Assembly (NCBI GenBank): GCA_030833145.1
Contig: JAURHT010000128.1
Coordinates: 1-5,358 of the forward strand
Direction of reading: 5' to 3'
DNA from: Aquirufa sp.
GTDB taxonomy: Bacteria > Bacteroidota > Bacteroidia > Cytophagales > Spirosomataceae
DNA length: 5,358 nucleotides
Under the pieces are notes generated by a model. That model did no database searches, was not told where the DNA came from, and saw nothing but the letters and a program-made list of their open reading frames with translations. The position numbers and the translations under genes were made by a program. This document shows positions 1-5,358 of this stretch, piece by piece. How positions within the stretch are numbered: position 1 is the first letter of the stretch; every line of letters begins with the position of its first letter.

Positions 1-2133
1 CAACAAGTTATAGGCAATATTTGCCGAAGAAAGATTAGGGAAGATCAACGTATTCGCTGTGTCATTTCCTAAAGTGGCAAACGGATAGTTTTGTTGTCTT
101 AGTTCCTTGTCAAACGCTAAGTGCGCCTGCATCTCTCCTTCAATCACCCAAGTCGGATGCTTTTCCTGTAGGATATGGGTTGCTGCTCGCATCTTTAACG
201 CGTCGTCTCCATCGGCTGAACCAAAGTTCGAGTAAGACAGCATCGCGATCTTTGGCTTTAAATTAAAGCGTTCAACTGCTTCTGAAGTCAATTCCGAAAT
301 CTCCACGATATCTGCTATGGAAGGTGAGAAGTTGATCGTGGTATCCGAGAAGAACAAAGGTCCTTGCTTACTCAATAACAAGTACATACCCGCCACCTTT
401 GTTACACCCGGCTTTTTACCGATAATCTGCAAAGCGGGACGTATAGCATCTGGGTAGTTTTTGGTCAATCCAGAAATAACCCCATCCGCACGATTCGTCT
501 CTAACATCATCGCAGCAAAGTAATTACTCTTACGCACCTGCTTTTCTGCCTCCCACTTCGTGAATCCACGGCGCTTACGCTTTTGGTAGAACAATTCTGC
601 GAATTCCGCTAATAATTCCTCATTATCTGGGTGTTTGAAATCAACGATTTCGATATCTCCTAAATCGATGTGGTGTTCTTCACAGATCGCATCAATATTG
701 GCTTTACGCCCTAAGAGAATCGGTTTTGCGATTCCTTCATCTAATACCTCGCGAACCGCTTTTAATACTTTCAAATTCTCAGCCTCTGCAAATACAATTC
801 GTTTCGGTTTCGATTTAGCCCGTTTCAAGATGAACTTCATCACCTGGTTATCCAGACCTAATCGTTTCGCTAATTGCGTCTCATAGGCATCCCAGTTCTG
901 AATGGGCTTTGTTGCCACGCCTGATTCCATCGCCGCTTTCGCCACTGCCATTGAAATGGTGTTAATTAAACGAGGGTCGACAGGCTTTGGAATAATGTAT
1001 TCTGGACCAAAGCTTAACGATTTCTCATTATAGGCCAAATTCACGATATCAGGTACTGGTTTTTTGGCTAAACAGGCCAAAGCCTTTGCCGCCGCCAGTT
1101 TCATCTCATCATTAATCTCTGAGGCACGTACGTCCAAGGCTCCTCGAAAGATGAATGGAAAACCTAACACGTTATTCACTTGATTAGGGAAGTCAGAGCG
1201 ACCCGTCGCCATGATCAAATCCTCTCTCACAGCCTTAGCCTCTTCGTAACCAATTTCTGGCGTCGGGTTCGCCATAGCAAATACAATCGGATTTGCAGCC
1301 ATTGTTGCCACCATCTCTGGTTTCAAGATCCCTCCTACCGAAAGCCCTAAAAACACATCCGCTCCCTTCATCGCTTCAGCTAAGGAGGTATTTCTACCTG
1401 CTTTACCCGCTAATGGAGCTAAATAACGATTCAGATCTGGACGGTCTTCCGAAACCAACCCGTCCTTATCGAAAATATAGAAATTCTCAATGCGCGCACC
1501 GAGCTTTAAATACAATTTAATACAAGAAATAGCCGCAGCACCAGCACCCGATATCACAAATTTTGTTTCCTCGATCTTCTTATCTACGATTTCCAAAGCG
1601 TTCAACAGCGCCGCAGACGAGATAATCGCCGTTCCGTGCTGATCGTCGTGCATGATGGGAATCTTCAAACGCGCTTTTAATTTCTCTTCGATTTCAAAGC
1701 ATTCTGGGGATTTGATGTCTTCCAGATTGATTCCACCAAAAGTTGGCTCCAAGCGTGCTACCGTATCCACAAAGTCATCTGGATCCGTCACAGATAATTC
1801 GATATCAAAAACGTCGATATCCGAGAATACTTTGAAAAGAACACCTTTCCCCTCCATCACAGGCTTACTTGCTTCTGGCCCAATATTACCTAAACCCAAA
1901 ACAGCGGTACCGTTCGAAATAACTCCTACTAAGTTTCCTTTGGCCGTATAATCGTAAACTTTCTCTACATTATTTGCAATTTCTAAACAAGGCTCAGCTA
2001 CTCCCGGAGAATATGCTAAGGACAAATCGCGCTGAGTTGCGGTTGATTTTGTGGGTTTAACTTCAATTTTGCCAGGTTTCCCTCCTGAATGATACTCGAG
2101 TGCATCTTCTCTTAAAATGGATGAAATAGACAT
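1..2133 (-). CDS. maeB: NADP-dependent malic enzyme, hybrid MaeB type with C-terminal phosphotransacetylase-like domain (3' end cut by window)
   Basis: Cytoplasmic malic enzyme: converts malate plus NADP+ to pyruvate, CO2 and NADPH, linking C4-dicarboxylate catabolism to gluconeogenesis and lipid synthesis. From the ATG at 2133 the frame is open for 711 codons to the window edge; the family is about 760 residues, so roughly 50 C-terminal residues lie outside. The N-terminal malic domain (about 15-150) has the YSPGVAEP motif with the likely catalytic Tyr41, MEGKGVLFK with catalytic Lys96, and LEDI plus HDDQHGTA (161-169, 'MHDDQHGTA') carrying the metal-binding acids. The NAD(P)-binding domain (about 160-400) has the dinucleotide loop SGAGAAA (195-201) and the FAMANPTPE motif. 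Residues from about 430 form a PTA-like domain, which in studied hybrid enzymes is an acetyl-CoA-responsive regulatory module rather than an active transacetylase. The start is 6 bases after the dctA stop with no Shine-Dalgarno motif, which fits translational coupling. The gene is more GC-rich than its three upstream neighbours. NADP rather than NAD preference is inferred from the hybrid architecture. Confidence 0.96.
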   Translation of the reverse strand, partial: MSISSILREDALEYHSGGKPGKIEVKPTKSTATQRDLSLAYSPGVAEPCLEIANNVEKVYDYTAKGNLVGVISNGTAVLGLGNIGPEASKPVMEGKGVLFKVFSDIDVFDIELSVTDPDDFVDTVARLEPTFGGINLEDIKSPECFEIEEKLKARLKIPIMHDDQHGTAIISSAALLNALEIVDKKIEETKFVISGAGAAAISCIKLYLKLGARIENFYIFDKDGLVSEDRPDLNRYLAPLAGKAGRNTSLAEAMKGADVFLGLSVGGILKPEMVATMAANPIVFAMANPTPEIGYEEAKAVREDLIMATGRSDFPNQVNNVLGFPFIFRGALDVRASEINDEMKLAAAKALACLAKKPVPDIVNLAYNEKSLSFGPEYIIPKPVDPRLINTISMAVAKAAMESGVATKPIQNWDAYETQLAKRLGLDNQVMKFILKRAKSKPKRIVFAEAENLKVLKAVREVLDEGIAKPILLGRKANIDAICEEHHIDLGDIEIVDFKHPDNEELLAEFAELFYQKRKRRGFTKWEAEKQVRKSNYFAAMMLETNRADGVISGLTKNYPDAIRPALQIIGKKPGVTKVAGMYLLLSKQGPLFFSDTTINFSPSIADIVEISELTSEAVERFNLKPKIAMLSYSNFGSADGDDALKMRAATHILQEKHPTWVIEGEMQAHLAFDKELRQQNYPFATLGNDTANTLIFPNLSSANIAYNLL

Positions 2134-2139
2134 ATATGA

Positions 2140-3354
2140 TTAATCAGTTGAATGCTCTTTTTCGAAGGCATTACACATTTTACTTCTGTCAAATAAATTC
2201 TCATTATTCGAAATGAATATTGTTGCAACTCCATTCCCGACAAAATTGGTAATAGCACGAGCTTCCGACATGAAACGATCTACACCTAGTAATAAAGCCA
2301 AGCCTTCTACAGGGATAACTTTAATAGCACTTAGAGTAGAGGCTAAAATGACAAAGCCACTTCCAGAAACGCCTGCTGCTCCTTTAGAAGTTACCATCAG
2401 AACTCCAATAATGGTTAAAATTTGTTCTATGCTTAAATTAACTTTAAATACTTGAGCTAAAAAGACAATTGCCATGGATAAATAAATGGAAGTGCCATCT
2501 AAATTAAAGGAATATCCAGTAGGGACTACCAGGCCTACAACGGACTTATTGCAACCTAGATTTTCTAATTTACTCATTAAAGAGGGCAGCGCAGCTTCCG
2601 AGGAAGATGTGCCTAAGACAATTAATAATTCATCTTTTAAGTAGGAGAGTAATTTGAAAATACTAATCTTGTAGATCATCAGAATACCACCCAACAGGAT
2701 TATGATAAATAAAAACATGGTGATGTAAACACATAACATCAACTTCCCTAATGGCAGCAATGTGGCTATTCCATATTTGCCAATCGTGTATGCCATACCA
2801 CCCAAGGCACCTATTGGTGATAGTTTCATAATAAAGCCCAAAGCTTTAAATATATAGATGGAAACAAAGCTAATTTTTTCAACAATTATTTTTTTCTTAG
2901 GCAGGTACCCTAGAAGAATTCCAAAAATGATAGAGAATAATAAAACTTGAATAGTAATATTTTCTTGAAAGAATTTTGACCAAGAAATGGAAGTTGAAGA
3001 TTTAAATTTTTCTACTGAGTTATAGTCGAATCCCCCTGCATTAACTGAAGACCCAGGTTGAATAACATAGCCTACTATAATACCAATAGCAAGAGCTATG
3101 GTGGTGACTATTTCAAAGTACAAAATGGCTTTGCCACCAATTTTCCCCACTTGTTTGAGATTTTCCATTCCAGCTATTCCCATCACAATTGTTATAAAAA
3201 TAATTGGATTGATGAATAGCTTTACCAAGTCAATAAAATATTTGCCGAGTGGTTGCATACTCACTCCAGTTTCTGGGGAGAAATGCCCAATTAGCACACC
3301 AATTAGTATGGCTATTAAAACCCAAAACGTGAGTTTTTTAAATAGATTCATCAT
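2140..3354 (-). CDS. dctA: C4-dicarboxylate:cation symporter, DctA-like (DAACS/SDF family)
   Basis: Inner-membrane secondary transporter of the dicarboxylate/amino acid:cation symporter family, expected to import malate, succinate or fumarate with H+ or Na+. It is 404 residues, slightly shorter than the ~428 of E. coli DctA, and aligns from end to end with that subtype by eye. The N-terminal helix and LIGHFSPETG are followed by MQPLGKYFIDLVKLFINP (33-50) and AGMENLKQVG (61-70). The serine-rich hairpin loop GTSSSEAALP lies at 248-257, PTGYSFNLDGTS at 278-289 (the NMDGT-equivalent in TM7), and SKGAAGVSGSG at 323-333 (second hairpin). The substrate helix runs DRFMSEARAITNFVGNG (359-375). There Asp359, Arg366 and Asn370 match the conserved ligand and cation residues, while Ser363 replaces the aspartate that holds the amino group in aspartate/glutamate carriers, favouring C4-dicarboxylates over amino acids. 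The start is ATG at 3354; the next codon is also ATG, so either could be used. It sits 7 bases after the esterase stop and 6 bases before maeB, whose enzyme would consume imported malate. The exact substrate is inferred from subtype motifs. Confidence 0.93.
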   Translation of the reverse strand: MMNLFKKLTFWVLIAILIGVLIGHFSPETGVSMQPLGKYFIDLVKLFINPIIFITIVMGIAGMENLKQVGKIGGKAILYFEIVTTIALAIGIIVGYVIQPGSSVNAGGFDYNSVEKFKSSTSISWSKFFQENITIQVLLFSIIFGILLGYLPKKKIIVEKISFVSIYIFKALGFIMKLSPIGALGGMAYTIGKYGIATLLPLGKLMLCVYITMFLFIIILLGGILMIYKISIFKLLSYLKDELLIVLGTSSSEAALPSLMSKLENLGCNKSVVGLVVPTGYSFNLDGTSIYLSMAIVFLAQVFKVNLSIEQILTIIGVLMVTSKGAAGVSGSGFVILASTLSAIKVIPVEGLALLLGVDRFMSEARAITNFVGNGVATIFISNNENLFDRSKMCNAFEKEHSTD

Positions 3355-3361
3355 GTATTGA

Positions 3362-4249
3362 TTAATTTTTTAAAAATTCATTTGTTTTCATCCAATTGAT
3401 TGCCAAAGGAATCCAACTACTATTTTGTTCTTTATTGTACCAAGCAAATCCATGACCACCATACTGATAAATGATCATTTCTGATTTTACCTTGTTTTTC
3501 ACTAATGCTTTGTAAAATGTTAAACTATTTTGAACTAACACAGTACTATCATTTTGTGCATGAACGATGAAACAAGGACTTGTTTTGGGGCTAACATGTA
3601 ATTCAGCAGAGTAAAAGTTCTTTTCCGCTTCATTAGGCCGCTTCCCTACTAAAACACTTCTTGATTTTGTTTTAGGTGAGGTTAATTCGTCTCTAAAACT
3701 TATGACTGGATAGATTAATAAATTAAAGGCAGTTTTAAATCCTTTCGTACTAACTGCTTTCATGGAAGCTATGTGGCCACCAGCAGAAAGACCCATGACA
3801 CCGGTATTAGAAAGGTTGATGCCCCATACACCGGAGCTATCCTGTATTATTTCAAATGCTCTCTCTAAATCATTAAATGGAATGTTTTTATAGTCCTTAT
3901 AAAAATGATCCATGTAGGTTCTGTATTTCAATACAATAGCAACGATACCGTGCTTGGTAAATTCCTCTGCAATTTCATATCCTCCATCAAAGATGGAAAG
4001 GCTTGTAAAGCCCCCTCCAGGGCAAATAACCACTGCTGGCCTATTGATGTCCTGAGACAATGGTTTAAAAACCATTATCTCAGGAATTGAAATATTTTCT
4101 ATTTTCTTTCTGCCCTTATCCACTAAGCTTTCAGTATTGTTAGGATACAAATTACCTGGTGGAATATCTTTGTATAACTTAACCCTAATTTGGGCGTGGA
4201 TTTGCGAGAGACCAAATAGGTATAAAAATATGAATAGATACTTTTTCAA
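3362..4249 (-). CDS. Secreted alpha/beta-hydrolase, esterase of the acetyl-xylan/feruloyl esterase-like (BD-FAE-type) group
   Basis: Predicted exported serine esterase of 295 residues. The N-terminus is a Sec signal peptide: MKK, a hydrophobic core at about 4-14, and a probable cleavage after IHA (17-19) leaving Gln20. There is no lipobox cysteine, so the product should be soluble, probably periplasmic. The mature chain has an alpha/beta-hydrolase fold. CPGGGF (76-81) is the oxyanion-hole turn, GLSAGGH (153-159) is the nucleophile elbow with Ser155, HAQND (230-234) supplies the likely acid Asp234, and YGGHGF (263-268) supplies His266, so the triad is intact. The SAGGH elbow, the VHAQND segment and the GGHGF end are typical of the Bacteroidota esterases often annotated as acetyl-xylan esterase or 'xylanase B-like'; actual substrates vary. 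The start is a TTG at 4249, two bases after the susD-like stop. An in-frame TAA lies three codons upstream and no ATG lies between, and TTG gives a well-formed signal peptide. Next to dctA, it may release a C4 acid from an ester, but deacetylation of a glycan is an equally ordinary role. Confidence 0.87.
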   Translation of the reverse strand: MKKYLFIFLYLFGLSQIHAQIRVKLYKDIPPGNLYPNNTESLVDKGRKKIENISIPEIMVFKPLSQDINRPAVVICPGGGFTSLSIFDGGYEIAEEFTKHGIVAIVLKYRTYMDHFYKDYKNIPFNDLERAFEIIQDSSGVWGINLSNTGVMGLSAGGHIASMKAVSTKGFKTAFNLLIYPVISFRDELTSPKTKSRSVLVGKRPNEAEKNFYSAELHVSPKTSPCFIVHAQNDSTVLVQNSLTFYKALVKNKVKSEMIIYQYGGHGFAWYNKEQNSSWIPLAINWMKTNEFLKN

Positions 4250-4265
4250 TTTTATTTATTTATGG
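4247..4265 (-). promoter_or_regulatory. Translation start region of the esterase: TTG start in an A-rich, SD-less leader
   Basis: Reading the minus strand, the susD-like stop TAA (4254-4252) is followed by AA and then TTG (4249-4247). The bases before it are A/T-rich (ATAAATAAATAAAA) with no GGAGG-like motif, as is usual in Bacteroidota, where A-rich leaders promote initiation. In the esterase frame the codons upstream are AAA, ATA and then a TAA stop (4258-4256), so TTG is the only accepted start that keeps the signal peptide. The two-base gap suggests terminating ribosomes reinitiate here. Confidence 0.6.
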
Positions 4266-5358
4266 GTGTTGGAGAAAATAAGTCTGGATAACTAGTTGGC
4301 ATACTTGTATTGCGATCAACTTCAACTTGTGGATACAACATTCTTTGAGGCAGATTTGAGCCAAAATTTACAGGTATCGGCACTTTGATATTGGATTCTT
4401 TGAATGTTCTTCTCATATCATTAAATCCTTCAAATGTTCCAATCAACGTAATATATCGTTCCTCTAAAATTTCTCTTAATAAAGCCTCAGTAGGGGTAAC
4501 TGCTTTACTGACTGGATTTTCTATTCCACCTGAGGTGAAGTCTGCGGCAATATATGGATCGTATTTAAAATTTCCAGTGGTTAAATAGGTAGAGTTAATA
4601 TATCCTCCGGTAGACATATAGGACCTGAAGGCATTCAATCTTGTTAGCCCCGCATTTATACCATTTAATCTTGTATCAGCTTCCGCTATAATTAATAAGT
4701 TCTCTGCATAAGTTGCTAGAGGAAATGCTGAAGTCTGTCCAAAAAATCCGTTTGTAGTGTAGTTTAAATTAGTTGTACCAGTACATAAATAACTCATTCT
4801 GGACTTCTCTATTGTTTTTGCATTTCCTCTATAGGTTGCCGTTGAAGCTGAGTTCATTAAACCCACAAAAAACGTTCCGCTAGCGTCCATCCAGGATGGA
4901 CGATCTTGTGCAAAAAATTGGTAATATTGATTGTAAGTGCCTTTACCTAACGCATTATGTGGTGCCAACCAGTTATTAGTTGCATTGTTAATTCCCAGAG
5001 CTCCAAATTTTAACGCGTTTGTATAATCTCTGACATGCAAGTAATATCTAGCCTTTAAAGTATTAGCTGTCTGTATCCATTTTGTCATGTTGCCTGCAAA
5101 ATGGATATCTTGAGCAGCGAAGTCAACAAATGAAGTTGAATTTAAGTTTATAATGGCAGAATCAAGCACTGACTGAATTCTTTTATAAACATCAGCTTGT
5201 GGGTCATAGGTAGGGTTAGGAAATTTATCATCACTAGCCTGGTTGTAAGGAACATCTCCCCATAAATCTGCTGCTGTTGCCAATAAATTTGCTTCAATTA
5301 CTTGAGCAACTCCGATCATTCTTAAGTTATTAACTGCTTTAGCTTTTTGTTTTAAAAG
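4252..5358 (-). CDS. SusD/RagB-like nutrient-binding outer-membrane lipoprotein, C-terminal part (5' end cut by window)
   Basis: Surface lipoprotein that, with a SusC-type TonB-dependent porin, captures a substrate at the outer membrane. The frame is open to the window's right edge, giving 368 residues. The ATG at 5319 is an internal methionine, not the start, because 13 further codons read LLKQKAKAVNNLR and join smoothly to the family pattern. About 100-170 N-terminal residues, including the lipoprotein signal and cysteine, should lie outside. Numbering from the edge, ADLWGDVPYNQA (about 30-41) is the hallmark GDVPY segment; the helical repeat region with ANTLKARYYLHV follows (about 98-109); ATYAENLLIIAEAD (about 215-228) is the later TPR-like helix; and REILEERYITLIGTFEGFNDMRRT (about 295-318) is the conserved C-terminal block ending in the RRT signature. 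The chain ends with QRMLYPQVEVDRN and a short tail. This C-terminal pattern fits the SusD-like_2/RagB branch better than classic starch SusD. The stop is 2 bases before the esterase start, indicating co-transcription. Ligand cannot be read from the sequence. Confidence 0.93.
   Translation of the reverse strand, partial: LLKQKAKAVNNLRMIGVAQVIEANLLATAADLWGDVPYNQASDDKFPNPTYDPQADVYKRIQSVLDSAIINLNSTSFVDFAAQDIHFAGNMTKWIQTANTLKARYYLHVRDYTNALKFGALGINNATNNWLAPHNALGKGTYNQYYQFFAQDRPSWMDASGTFFVGLMNSASTATYRGNAKTIEKSRMSYLCTGTTNLNYTTNGFFGQTSAFPLATYAENLLIIAEADTRLNGINAGLTRLNAFRSYMSTGGYINSTYLTTGNFKYDPYIAADFTSGGIENPVSKAVTPTEALLREILEERYITLIGTFEGFNDMRRTFKESNIKVPIPVNFGSNLPQRMLYPQVEVDRNTSMPTSYPDLFSPTPINK
4884..4902. 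repeat. Perfect 9-base inverted repeat around a single central base, inside the susD-like gene
   Basis: CGTCCATCC (4884-4892), a central A, then GGATGGACG (4894-4902): the arms are exact reverse complements. On the minus strand it encodes RPSWMD of the SusD-like protein, so it is constrained by coding. With a one-base centre it is poor as an RNA hairpin, since a few central pairs must open to form a loop. No function is assigned; chance is a fair explanation. Confidence 0.35.

Noticed and set aside
635..1951. Plus-strand open frames at 635-886, 1293-1520 and 1652-1951
   Set aside because: They lie antisense within maeB, whose minus-strand frame has clear enzyme motifs throughout; their translations are low-complexity and match no family.
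2134..2139. A terminator or separate promoter between dctA and maeB
   Set aside because: The gap is only 6 bases and no hairpin with a T-run is visible around it.
2160..2200. A TTGACA-like element on the minus strand near the end of dctA as an internal promoter for maeB
   Set aside because: No matching -10 at 16-18 bases and no Bacteroidota TAnnTTTG element at the right spacing; the bases are explained by codons for LFDRSKMCNAF of DctA.
2213..3361. Plus-strand open frames at 2213-2455 and 3098-3361
   Set aside because: Antisense shadows of dctA; their hydrophobic look comes from the complementary codons of membrane helices.
3905..4588. Plus-strand open frames at 3905-4090 and 4385-4588
   Set aside because: Antisense to the esterase and susD-like genes, with no recognisable motif or start context.
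4252..5319. Taking the ATG at 5319 as the true start of the susD-like gene
   Set aside because: The frame stays open for 13 more codons to the edge, there is no signal peptide or lipobox after this methionine, and the GDVPY block would sit far too close to the N-terminus for the family.

Overview
The window is a compact, one-directional gene run from a member of the Bacteroidota. The phylum call rests on the SusD/RagB-type nutrient-binding protein (a family essentially confined to this phylum), the AT-rich sequence, the lack of Shine-Dalgarno motifs before the starts, and a signal peptide ending in the common A|Q cleavage context. Nothing supports a confident genus; an aerobic environmental lineage (Cytophagia, Sphingobacteriia or Flavobacteriia) is a guess.

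All four genes lie on the minus strand, so transcription runs from high to low coordinates. In that order they are: the C-terminal 368 residues of a SusD-like outer-membrane protein (5358 to 4252, cut by the window edge); a secreted alpha/beta-hydrolase esterase with a TTG start (4249 to 3362); a complete DctA-type C4-dicarboxylate:cation symporter (3354 to 2140); and an NADP-type malic enzyme of the MaeB hybrid class with a C-terminal phosphotransacetylase-like domain (2133 to 1, last ~50 residues missing). The gaps are 2, 7 and 6 bases, so the four genes are probably one transcript with its promoter beyond the right edge. No terminator, RNA gene, mobile element, CRISPR array or intergenic stretch longer than 7 bases is present.

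Read as a pathway, the order runs from the outside inward: surface capture (SusD, presumably with a SusC porin encoded just upstream), hydrolysis outside the cytoplasm (esterase), inner-membrane import of C4-dicarboxylate (DctA), and oxidative decarboxylation of malate to pyruvate (MaeB). This suggests a locus for using an ester-linked or polymeric malate-like substrate. That is an inference from gene content and spacing; the substrate is not determined by the sequence.

Base composition changes sharply at the dctA/maeB boundary: maeB is visibly more GC-rich than the three genes upstream. Either the three-gene cassette was inserted in front of an older maeB, or maeB carries the codon bias of a highly expressed housekeeping gene.
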